Source: Ulva prolifera (taxonomy: Eukaryota > Chlorophyta > Ulvophyceae > Ulvales > Ulvaceae). Taken from it: a stretch of DNA of 64,000 bases. Each line of letters begins with the position of its first letter. Position 1 is the stretch's first letter. The notes beneath the pieces are model-generated. The model was not told the origin of the DNA. It worked only from the letters and a program-made list of their open reading frames with translations, and ran no database searches. The stretch is from positions 3,750,430 through 3,814,429 of the forward strand of contig CM041204.1 in assembly GCA_023078555.1 (NCBI GenBank). Direction: 5' to 3'. A program made the position numbers and the translations under genes. This document shows, in pieces, positions 20,531 to 31,700 of this stretch.

Positions 20531-23500
20531 CTACGGCGAGCGCGGAGTGAGGGTGACGGGGAAGCCGGTGGGGTGAGCCGGCCCGGCCATGTAGTCGTGG
20601 TCGTTCTGCTCCGGCGGGATGACGAAGCCGTCGACCTCCCGGGCCAGGATCGCGAGACACACGATCATCTCGACTGTCGCCAGGTTCTGCCCGGCGCAGA
20701 GGCGTGGGCCGCCGCCCCACACGACGTTGCCGCCGGCATCGTTCGAGGCGGTCTGCGTCTCGTCAGCGTTGAGCCACTGTGCCGGGTTGAACTCCGGCGT
20801 GCCAGTACCGGTGCTCATCGTCGGCTGCAAGGCAAAGCGGAGCGCATTGGCATGGTGTAGGTGCGAGGCGGGCGTGGCGAGCGGGAGGGCTTGCGGTCTG
20901 TGTCTCGCGAGGTAGGTGGGCAGATGCGAACACACGCACGATGCGATGGCACTTGTGGCGTGGGGGAAGGGGGGGGTACACTCCTGCCACCTGGCACCCG
21001 CAGCACGCAGCACACGCTGTGCCAGGTCGCAGCACATCTCCGCCACCCCCAAAGTATCGAAATCAAGTGTACTCGTGTGACAGCGGCGAAGGCGCGTGTG
21101 CCGGCGGAGCTGCAAGCAAAGTCTGTCTGCTCCGGGCTGTAGCAAACCCAACAGACCTTGCAGGGGGCGGAATGGGCGCACAGCACTGCTGAAGGTGCCA
21201 TATCTCCCTTGGCCCTGACGCGAGTCTTTGATGGCGGCACAGCTGCAGGCTGCCACTCAAGAACCGCTCAGGCGTGGCTGCGTTCGCTGACTCCCATCTC
21301 GACATAAGCAGACGACGGGCGACATTGTATGTGTGTGGCACGGCTGATAGAATATTTCACCAACACTGCAACAAACATGTGAGCGTACAGGTCGACAGGG
21401 CCGTGAACTATTTATTTTGGTCTTCTTGTGGCGCACCGTTCGCAGGTTGACGACGACGCCGGTGCCCTTGGGGATGCGGATGCCTTGCACGGCCGTGTCC
21501 CGCGCCGCCTTGCGGAACACCGAGGCCACCGGGGCCTTGACGCGCAGGATCTCCTGTGCGATTGCGGCCGCCACGGCGCTGCGGGAGAGCACCTGCACCA
21601 CCTTGGTTCGTGGCATTCCGACAGTCATCAATCGCGCCAAAATCCCAGGGCGGAGTGGCATATGAGCAAACAGCTTCAATCTATGATTCCGAATTGTCAA
21701 CGGGGAGCTTGGGGCTCTGGCGAGAAGCACTGTCATGCATGCTCTCCTCTCAGCCGCCCCACCTGACCTCAGCTGTTCTACATCCGCTGGGAGCACTGTC
21801 ATCATGGGCCACCTCTGCCTTGCACCCTTGCTCCCCGCAGCAGTGCCTCAGGCAGCACACACAGACATGCATATCGATGGCGCGTTGGCACACCAGGCAA
21901 CACAGCGAAGCGTCATGCAGGTCTCGGCGCTCACCGCACACCGCCGGCCCTCACCCGCAACCGCGTCGGCGGACGCTGCAGCCAGTGCAGCTGCGGCCGC
22001 AAGAGTGCTCGTGTGGGGCACAGCCTTCACAATTGTAGTGTGGCATTTTCAAGACACACCATCCGGCTGCTGCACGGGGAGCCTGTGGCCTTGTTCTCGG
22101 CTAAAGCATAGCCCAGCCGTGTGTAATGCATGAACTACATAGTATTCCCTAGCAGGGATGACGCCCCCAAGCCGGCGACACCCGCCTACGCTGGCACCAG
22201 CCATGCACTCATGCTTGCCAGTACGCCGTGAATCATCCAACCGCACTTCACGTCTGACAAGAGGGATCACGAGAATGACACCATACAAACAGATGCAGGC
22301 GGGAGGCGTGCCTTGCGGTCGAGCGTGTCCCCGAACTCCTCGCGCAGACGGTCCTGCTCCAGCTGCAGCCTGCGGAACCACGGCGGGTGGCGGTGGAGGA
22401 GAACAACCATGCGCATGAGCGCCTGCGTCGTCGTGTCGGTGCCGCCAAACATCAAGAAGAAGGTCTGCGCAGCGATGTACCGCGCCAGGTCCCTGCAAGC
22501 CACGGCTACGATGCGATGACAACCATGCATGATAATCATGCATACATACATACAACTGTGAGTGGATTTGCGTGTGTATTCCTGGCAACGGCTCGCTGCC
22601 CGGCCTCTGTCCTCTGTAACTACATACATACAACCTCGTGAGTGGATTTGCGCGAGTTCCTAGCAATGGCTCGATGCCGGGCCTCTGTCCTTTGTAACTA
22701 CATACAACCTCGCACCGCACGCATGCGCAGCGTGCATGCGGCATGCGGCGGGTGAGAGAAATGGGCTGTTCACGTAGCCTATGGCGATCCCTGTCGCAAA
22801 CTGAGCACCTCTGCTATCGCCGTTTAGAATGTATCACCTGGGTCTTGCGCGTGCCAAGGCTGCCGGCCCGGTGCCTGGCGGAGACTCACACTAACACTCT
22901 CGAGCCTCAGCTTGGCTCCGGTGATGTAACACCACAGTAAAAAAACAGGGTGTTGGGCAACAAAGAATCAAAGCAAAACCATTCTTCGGGATGGACACAC
23001 AATTCCCAAGCACAATGGTGTTGCGTCTGATAGGTGACCGGCAGGGCACGGCTGGGAGCGCACTCATTATCCTTGGGCAAAAACCGGTTGTTCTCGTCAC
23101 GCATCGCGTGCACGAACCGCGCCACGCCGCTCGTTTTGCCCTCCAGCAGCTGCGGGTCCTCCAGCGCGGCCATAATCTTGGGGTGCAGCGCCGCCTCGAT
23201 GCGGTTGCGCGCCTTCACGGAGCGGTGGAACGACGTACCTGGCACGCCGTCGCGGAGCCCAAAGCTCTGCAGCCAGCAGCGGCGTCGACAAGTAGTATAC
23301 GGGGCCGGCACTGCGCCCCTACGAGCTCTGCGAACTCACGGGCACGTCTGCGACGGTGTGATTCTAGGCGGGCGCCGACAAGCGACAGCAATGGGACGCA
23401 TCAGTACCACGCATGCATGCATTCATGTCCTGATGTCACATGCTTTTGCTTTCTTTGGGTCTGCGTCGCGAGGCTGTCCTCCTGGGAAAGGCACGTAACC

Positions 23501-25442
23501 AATGTACCGACTTCAATTCTGTACCCGAAGTCAAGCCGGATCATGATGAGGACCAGTTTTCTGGACATCAATCAATCGCGGCACGGCCACAGCCACCTCG
23601 ACCAGGGCATGGACGACGTGGCACTACAAGGGCATAGTGCATCGTAAGTGGCAGGTCGGGGCCAACCGAACAACGCGTTTACAGGTGCCGACCACATAGT
23701 GAGCGTACGCGGAAGTCAAGCGCAAAGGCAGCAAGAATCGGGAACCTAACTGACTAACCTCAGCTCTTGCTGCTCCGCTGCAACAATCTAGCATACTGTG
23801 CACAGCTGCCTGACCCACGGCGACGAGCTCAGCCGGCAGCTGTGTAGGACACGCGGCTCAGCCGCCAAGTCTGCGGAGTGCCACTCACAGTGTGCTCGGT
23901 GTGTTCTCTCAAACGACGTGCCGGCACTCAGCGCCGCCTCAACTGAAACCAAACGCAGAATGTGCAGGCAGCGGCAGGAAAACACACACTCTAGCTGTTA
24001 CGCTTGACATATAGCACATGGACATGGTCGGAGAAGCAGGCAGCACTGCATGCATCGCACAGCAACACAGCGCGACCCGATCATGTCAGTGTGTGGCATG
24101 TTCCCACAGGCCTGAATGCTAAACGGACGTACACCGGGAAGGTGAGCACGGCGGTGGCCATGGGAGCTCAGGTCCAGACATTGCGGAGCATGAAAAGGCT
24201 CCAAGGACTGTCGTTCCAGCCGTCTGCGCATTCAGGCGTGCTCAATGTTGGAGGTGTCAATGTTGAGCATGAGGCACCGTACCATCATCCGATCAACTGA
24301 GATGACCTCAAAGTCCTCAAACAGCTCGTCAGCGTCTTTGTCACTCAACAGGGCACCCATGGACGTCCTGGAAGCAACACCAAAGGCAAGACGCCGGCTG
24401 AACGTCACCCAAGAGACCTGGATCCAGAAATTCGCATCATCGACGCATCAGAAAACAGCCAGCGGATTGAGTGAACAGCAGGTGCGGAGAGGTGATTGTC
24501 ACCCCACACTAAGACCGATGATGCTGATGGTGTTCAACTTCCAGCATGCAACATTTTGCAGCAGGATGTTGAACTGGCAGCCTGGGCCCACCGGTGACAC
24601 AGGAGCCTGGCTTCGGCGTTGCATGGCAGGCAGCCCACCTGCTCCCCAGCTGCAGCCTGTACATGTAGCCGCTTCGTGATATCGTCTACCATCAGTGGCA
24701 GCTGCAAATTCATGACATTGTCCTTGGACAGGACACTCAACATCATCTTCTTCCATTCGTTCTGCTCATCAGGCTCAGCGACTCTCTTCCATGGAGACAG
24801 AAGCCGGACGAACTCATCTGCGTGGTGGGGCCTTGCTTGTTAAGTGCAGCCCGTGTGGGACATAGCGCCCTCCTGACGTGTGTGAAGGCCGGTTGGTGCA
24901 CACAAGATCTCCAGCTGTTGAGACACTACAGATGCCATACGTGCTTGGTGTAAACACGACCTGGAGCAGCACACCTGGCCAGCTGCTATAAAAGCGTTTG
25001 TGGTTGGCCCCAAGAACGTCTTTGCAAGATTTCTCATCACACACCGCCAGGTTCCAACCTCCCATCACAATTCCGAAGTTGATGACAAAGGCGTCGCCAT
25101 GCTCCCTGTGTAGCTCACTAAGATCCATATTGTTGTCTGATAAGTACTTCGTCATGCCGATGATGGGAAGGCCTTGTACTGCTGCACGGGAGGTCGCAAC
25201 TGATGCCGTTTCCTTGTTACTCTCTGGAATTTCTTCGGAATGGTCGCAACATCAGCAACAAGAGCTGCAGAATGCGCACCGGGCAGTGACATCATGTCAA
25301 TCTGTTCTGTCTCGGCTTGGGCTCCTTCCTCCCTTGGCATCACAGCCTTGCAACGGACAACTCTGCGGACCAGCGGGCGAGTGCACCTGGTACGGCTTGC
25401 CCGCATGTTCGTGCGCATCGCTGCCATGGCATAATCAGCCAT
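20531..25442 (-). CDS. Cytochrome P450 monooxygenase, gene 2 (tandem duplicate)
   Basis: Eight exons: 25442-25280, 25223-24975, 24817-24639, 24417-24283, 23266-23064, 22492-22312, 21592-21437, 20824-20531; about 519 residues. Exons 2-7 have exactly the same lengths as in gene 1 (249, 179, 135, 203, 181 and 156 bp). Landmarks: basic leader MAAMRTNMRASRTRC, GLPIIGM, VPGTSFHRSVKARN, I-helix GGTDTT at about 326-331, EILR at 384-387, PEFNPAQW and heme loop GGGPRLCAGQ with Cys about 465. The 56-bp intron 1 is GTGCGC...TTCCAG; intron 6 has a GC donor (CGCAAG|GCACGC). It should have the same membrane or plastid location and chemistry class as gene 1, but I-helix Ala to Gly and many surface changes allow a different substrate. 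Confidence 0.94.
22541..22712. repeat. 80-bp tandem duplication in intron 5 of P450 gene 2
   Basis: Two units with an 80-bp period (AGTGGATTTGCG at 22561 and again at 22641) plus the start of a third, each led by TACATACA words. It is confined to intron 5 (22493-23063) and absent from gene 1. Confidence 0.85.
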
Positions 25443-26183
25443 AACACCACTCGATTTAAATTGCTGAACACAACGTATGACACTGGGATATGCTTCACAT
25501 TGACTGGTGGGCTTGTCGTATGTGTGTACTGCCTTCAGCTGCAGACTAAGAGCACTGCGATCGACGCTGTTCTGGACGCTGCCCGCGCGGGCTGCAGTTG
25601 CTGCTCAGGTATATAGTGTGGGTCATTCAGAATGAAGACGGTTCGCACTCGCACTCTTCATTTGGGCATGCTGCAGCAGCGATGCGCGGGGCTGCCGTGA
25701 CCGCATGGGCATGTGCCTATTATAATTAGGTATTACAATGATCCGGGGGGTAAAGCTGCTCTCTAGTCATGGATTTGCCACCACACGACCTCCAACTGCA
25801 GAGTGATCACATTTCATGTGACAATTGGAGGGCGCCTTAAGGCAACATCAATATGTACGACCAAGCGACTTTCGTTACATTTCCAGGCACAGAAGGCCGA
25901 ATTCTGCAAGTTCTAGTTCTACAAGTATTCTGCAGAGCAGGAACATTGCCCACCTCGCAGTCACAGGTCAACTTGCACTGCGACGAACATTGCATTGCCT
26001 CCCGAACAGCGCTGCAACGTCGAGTGATCCTCAACAGCATGCACTCTCAATTACTTAGTCGCGCCCAGGCGTTGCTGGGCAACTTTGCTACGCTTGTCCG
26101 GGATGCTGCGAAGGCAATGCATTGAGTATATTGAATATGTATGCATGATATGGCAGTGTGTGGGAGGCGACATGCACTCCGTG

Positions 26184-26244
26184 TGTCGTCACAAAGACAC
26201 ACAGAAGAGGCAGGCGTCACCGCAGACATCACACTCTTTGTGAC
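26184..26244. mobile_element. Short terminal-inverted-repeat remnant
   Basis: About 60 bp bounded by GTCACAAAG and CTTTGTGAC, with GAGGCAGGCGTCACCGC inside. It occupies the same place in unit 2 as the long-TIR element in unit 1 and shares its terminal motif, so it may be a deletion product or a relative. Confidence 0.45.
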
Positions 26245-26404
26245 CGTCCTATCTGCAGGCAAGGCTGAGACCTCTCAAGCATCTGGTCGTGGGTACCCGT
26301 ACACGTGGAAGGGGCCCTGCAAGGCCAGATCTCGCGGAGCCGCGTGCAACTCCGGAGTTGCACGCGGAGCCCGGGCCCCGGCCGAAGATGTGTGCATATG
26401 CCCC

Positions 26405-26405
<1 letters not shown>

Positions 26406-26437
<32 letters not shown>
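26406..26437. repeat. 32-nt poly-C tract
   Basis: Uninterrupted run of C on the plus strand, preceded by CCCCT. The surrounding proline/glycine-rich frames on both strands are artefacts. Confidence 0.95.
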
Positions 26438-26438
<1 letters not shown>

Positions 26439-27936
26439 TTCGGACAGCACACATGCGGTCTGTATTGGATGCTGTTGCAGCATGGCCACCACCACCGCTT
26501 CTTGTGCAAGTCCATCGCTCAACAGCGTGCCTCGATCGAGGCACGCTTCGAAGCGGGGATGTGCAAGTGGGGCATGCTGCTGGGTCCACCACGCCCCCAG
26601 TGGCCACTCGCATATCCACAGGGAAAGTACACTGACTTGTGTAGCAGTGTACCATGCAACATCAACATCAAGGCTCAACAAGTGACGCGCAACGCGGGAC
26701 TCAAATACGGATCAGCGCAACACCCTGTTGCAATGTGTCACGCAGGCTTGAAGTAACAAACGGTCACGAATGTGACACAACCTATTGTGCCCCCCGTAAG
26801 CTACCGGGCCGTGACTCTCGTGTCACCTCACATCGGTGCAGTACTGTCGTTGCGAGAGTGACCCTGTATCAGCCGATACAGAGCTGAGAAATGTCACTGC
26901 TGAGTCAGCAGTGCATCTGCTTGTGGCCATTTCCGCCATGCTGGAGGGGGGGGGGTAAACAAACAGGGCGCAGGGGGGGTGCTGTACGGCGTGGCGGCTG
27001 CATGCACTGGCAATAGCGGATGGAGTAGCATCAGGGGGGTCCCAGGGTTGAGGCACTGGCCGCCCCCGGGTGGTGCTGCGGCCGATGTGCCTGTCAGCAT
27101 CGCCTGGCCGTTCTCGTGCGGAGCCGGTTCGACTGGCCGCAGTCCATGGCTGCAATCCAAGTCGTAGATCCAAGCTAACACTTGGAATTGTTCTAGGTGA
27201 TTGGGCTCGACAATGCAACGCTGGTCTATCAGGCAACCATGCTGGCCACGGTGGCGTCGTGCATCGTGGTGGGGTCATGCCACAGCGGACCACGTCATGG
27301 GGGACACGACCGCACTGGTCGCTGGAGCGGGGACATCATCTCATGTTTGCAAGCATAGGCGTAGGACATCGCGAAGCTAGGGCCTGGTGAACAAGTGGCC
27401 TGCAATGTGCTGGCTGCGGGGGTGGAGCGCATTCTGGATCATGGCTGGCAGCACATGCATTGGACGGCAGTGCCACCAGCCATGCGAGCTGACAGAGCTG
27501 CCTCATGTTGGCCAGTTTGGACGGCGGCTGGCGTGTTGTCCAGGGCTGCCCTCGCACAAGTGGGCAACAGGACACCGCGTTGCTGCTGGCTGCCACAGAC
27601 CTGTAACGAGTTATGGATACCTGCACCCTCGGCTCCAAGAGTGGGTGCAGCACAATGACAATGGCAGTTAGGCACGTAGCCTGGCCTCTGCGTGTGGGTG
27701 CATCACAGAATTAATGGCAGCCGGGCAAGCGGCACAAAAGGCACCATTGAACGTGTGTGAGTGCAGTGGTGGCTGATAGGTACATCTTCTGTTCAGCAGA
27801 AGTCCACTCGGCCAATAATTCTACCCACCAATAGGGCCTACTGCAGCATGCACGTAACAACATCACCAATGGCAGGCTGTGTCTGCTACCTGACAGTACG
27901 ATCTGAGGTAGAATGTTCACTGATTGATACTACATA

Positions 27937-28020
27937 ACATGGCTATTATAGACCGATGTGACATGTTTCGGCCCTGCCCAGCTGGGGCCGAGGGGCCTCA
28001 TCAGATATCTACGTGAGCCA
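27937..28020 (-). ncRNA. Hammerhead ribozyme motif, type I, Penelope-like
   Basis: Reading the minus strand from 28020 down, the order is: a partly pairing stem I strand, the core CTGATGA, stem II GGCCC...GGGCC closed by an 18-nt loop, the core GAAA, then CATG and T followed by C at the expected cleavage position (GTC, then ACATC). ACATGT is self-complementary, as in the minimal stem III of hammerheads found in Penelope-like retroelements, which work as dimers. The two conserved core blocks and the G-C pair closing stem II are all present. Stem I has mismatches (U-A, A x C, U-A, A-U, G-C), so activity is uncertain. No reverse transcriptase is visible nearby. Confidence 0.75.
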
Positions 28021-28705
28021 AGCAATCGACATCAACGCCAGATCCCCCAAAATGCAGTTCACAAGAGCGAGGCCTGCTCCCTACTGTCCTCGGCGGGCGG
28101 GTCCATAAGGTGCTGATGCATGCGGTGTCGTGCATGAAACAGCATGCAGCCTTAACAGTGAGCATCATCTGTGGGCTTCAGGGCGGAGCTGGGACCCGAG
28201 AAAGAACCACCCCCCCCGTCGGACAGCGCAGCGTATCAGTGCGGCACTGCTCTGCAGACTCAAGCATGCATGTCATCTGCGAACGTTCCGCTCGTTGCTG
28301 CAGCGTGTAGGCCCGTGAAGGTGACAGCCCGAGTCCGCCAGCGAGGTGCACGGGCTCGACTCAGATGTCTGCGTGCTAACCTGAAATAACCTAGCTACGG
28401 CCTCCGCGAGTGGCGGCATCTGGTGCAGCAATCGCGGGCTACATCCCGCCGGAATCGGGCTCACCGCGGCGCGCGCACAGAATGCTCCTGGGCGCCTCCG
28501 ACGCCCCCGCAGCGGCTGCCATCCACCACATGGGCACCGCCATGCGAACGTCCGCACATGCAGTGTCGGGGTGGCAGGGCTCCGGCTGTGCCTGCGCTAG
28601 CGCCACCCTGGCATTGGGCATGCGTGCTTGTCGCACAGCACCTCATCACGCGGCAGCACCGCCACCGGGCTCAGCTAGCAGGGAACGAGATGGAGAAGGG
28701 GGAGG

Positions 28706-31700
28706 TCATGAGAGGGAGAAGCCGCGCATGGCGGCTAGGGTGGCGCAGGTGCGCTTGTCAAGTGAGCCGTCGGCGACGCCGGCGGCGGCGGTGCTCTGAA
28801 AGTCGGCCTCCGGCACGACCGCCGTGAGGATGCATGCGGTGGCTAGAGGCGGCGGCAGCACGACGCCGAGCGCGGTGACGACGTTGCAGATGTACTCGAG
28901 GTCCGTGGCCAGCTGCAGCGAGCCCTGCATGCATGCACACCATGATGGGCAGATGCTGACGTCGACGTATACTGGCATCACACGGCGACGAAGCTGCATG
29001 TGCTGGCAAAACCAGCTGTGTTGGCACACAATCCGGTGCATGTGCCGGGAGCGCTGTGCTTCGAGAGTGCCGATGCAATGCTGATGCAACACAAGTGACG
29101 CATGCGTAGCATGCATGTGTGCAGCCATACGTCGCATGTGGTATGTGGCAGCGGCGCTCGGAAGCCGTGTGGCCATGGGAGATGGCAAGGCCGATCTCCA
29201 CGGGCAGCCTCACGGAAGCTTGAGGACTCCCAAGAACTCCATGCAACCACCGCAAGCCCCCATGAGGCTGTTCGACACAGCTGAAAACGGTAGATGCAGG
29301 TGGAATCCGGGTGGACGGGCCCAAATGCTATGCCCTTGCCATGAACAAGGCTCGCTCAGGCAGTTTCTGATGATCTGCATCGCAACACAGGCATGATGTA
29401 CATCGCAACACAGGCAGACTTGTTTCAAGAGAGAAAGAGAAAAACAAGAAATAACATCAGAGTATGCCGTTGAGATATCCAGCAGCGGCGCCGGCGGCGC
29501 GCCTTGGAGCCGAGCTTCGGCAGCGCCAACACGCGCTGCTGCAGCTCCTCGACGATGCTGGACGCCGCGCGGTCGAGCCACTCTGTCGCGAGCGTGTTGC
29601 CGCTGCCCCCGCCGTCGCCCGCCGCACCGCCGTCCTCCGGCACGAGCACCTCGAGTAGCTGCGGCAGGCTGATGAGGAAGTCCCCGACGGTCATCGCAAA
29701 GGCGGAGGGGTAGGGCGTGGCGGCGGCGAGGTCGTGCTCCGATGCGGACGCCTGCCACGTCGAGGCCATCGCGGGTACCTGCGCGGCGTGTCAATGCATG
29801 TGCTGACGCCCACAAGGTGTGTGGACAATACGGCTAGGGCTGCAGGCTATACGATGGGCCTGTGCGGAAGGACATGTGCTTACGTGCGCGTATGTGGAGG
29901 CAAATGCTGCAACTTCGGGCTCAGACAGTGGGAAGATGTCCATGGTGTGATCATGGCACCAGCAGAAGGGGGTATGCACTGCACGCTGTCTTGCCCCGCA
30001 CGGGCCGATGATCAAGCGAGTAGACGGCGCTCAGAATGTCATGTGCGGGTGCACAAACATGTGCAGCCAGGCAGTGGTTGATGTGTGTGAGAAGAGGGAC
30101 AGTGTCAGGCAGACTTGTTAAGCGTTGATGGAGCCAGACGGTAGATAAGAATTGCATGCGCTGTGCGGATTGCAATGGTGTGTGAATGAGATGGGCTGCC
30201 GTACCTCCTCCAGGGCTTGCTTGCACGGCCGGCGGAGAATGGACAGCAGTATGCCCTCCACAACGGCATCCATCGCGGCGACTGCTGCAAAGGCCTTTGG
30301 CAGGATGAGGTCCGTCATGCGCTGCTGTGCTGCTGCAAGCACCTCCGCGTCCTCCGGGGAGTTGCTCAGCCGCCACAGCACGACGTCAGCCCGCTGGTCC
30401 GGCACTGCCCGCCGCACCTCCGCCTCCAGCGCGTCGCTGCCGCCACCGCCGGCTGCGGCGGCAGCGGCCAGCGGCGCCAGCGCCGCAAGGCGCCGCCGCG
30501 CTTCCGCGTCTGCCGCGCAGACGGCGCTGCGCGCCGCCGCCGTCGCGAGCGGCAGCCGCAGCAGGTGCTGCGGTGGCGCCGCCGCCGCTGGCGCGGCAGC
30601 GGCCGGCGCGAGCACGCGGACACGCGCCTCGAGACGGGCGACGGCGCGGGTGAGGGCGGCGTCGAGCACCGGCACGAGCTGCGGCAGGTGAAGGCTGGCG
30701 GTGAGCGCCTCGCAGCGGTCGAGCGCGGCGCGAGCGGCGACCTCGACGGCGCGGGGGGCGGCAATGAGTGCGTCCACAGCCACATCCGGCTCCAGCGCCG
30801 CCCCGGCCGGCCCCGTCGCGACCGCGTTGTCAACCTGCACGCCAAACAACACGTGCAGCAATCTACATACAGACACATCCTCTGCTCAAACCGTCTTCTC
30901 TGCAGGCAGTATGGAGGATGCGCATTCTCCATTGAGACACAGTTTACAGACGGCATCCCCACTGGAGGATCCCCACAGGAGATTGCCCCAGAGGTCCACA
31001 CTCCATAGGTGAGCCTAACAGCGGGGCCCTCATCCAGGCCGAACACTGCTACGCATGTGCCGGGTTCTCCGCACGTTCTGCATCTTCCCTTGCTATCTGT
31101 TGGAGCAACGCCAGAAGTGAACAACCCCACGGGGGCGCACCTCCTCGTCGAGGACGGCGCCGTCGAGCTCCGCGTACTTGCCGACGAAGCGGTCAAATGG
31201 CTGGAAGAGGGGGTGCACGAGTGACGACATGACGGCGCGCGCGGTGTTTGGGAACAGCGCGCGCAGCTCCGCGCTGCAGCGGGTCGTCGCGGCGAGCAGG
31301 AACGTCACGGTCTTGAGGAACTGGCGGGGGTTCTGGGCGTGGTCGGGCAGGGCGAGGCTGTCCAGCACCGGCTTCACGAAGCCCTTCAGGGCGACCGAGA
31401 GGGCCTGCACATGCATGCGCGTGAAGCATGTGCTACAAGCCTCATGTCGAGGAGGCAAGTAACAAAGTGTGTAGCAAAAGAAGTTGAGTGAAAGTCGTGT
31501 GAAACATGAACACAGCGCCGGTGTTGTTGTCGGTGTTGGGTGGTTAGGGAGGGACGTGGGGTGGCGGGTGGCATCTGACCGGCTGCTGGGAGCCATAATG
31601 TGTGGGCTTGGCGGTAGCGTAGAGGGTTGGGGAATGAGCAAGCGCACCTGGAGGAAGAGGGCAGGCTGCTGCTGGGGCAGGACGGATGAAAGCCACTGCT

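Larger units (their letters stand above)
20090..28410. repeat. Segmental duplication, unit 2 (contains P450 gene 2)
   Basis: Direct copy of about 10140-19510; see that entry for anchors. It contains P450 gene 2 intact and lacks the MITEs and the long-TIR element found in unit 1, so those insertions came after the duplication or were lost here. Confidence 0.8.
25443..28705. other. Spacer between P450 gene 2 and COG7
   Basis: No supported protein gene. It holds the upstream half of duplication unit 2, a 32-C tract, a short TIR remnant at 26184-26244, and a hammerhead ribozyme motif at about 27.94-28.02 kb. Confidence 0.5.

Noticed and set aside
15840-26125. Two short plus-strand frames both ending LVRDAA(S/K)AMH (15840-16118 and 25853-26125)
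   Set aside because: They are equivalent positions of the segmental duplication; outside the last ten residues the proteins do not align, so DNA homology explains the match.
30217-31008. Plus-strand 263-residue frame and overlapping frames
   Set aside because: Antisense to the GC-rich exon 7 of COG7, which matches the family in its own frame.
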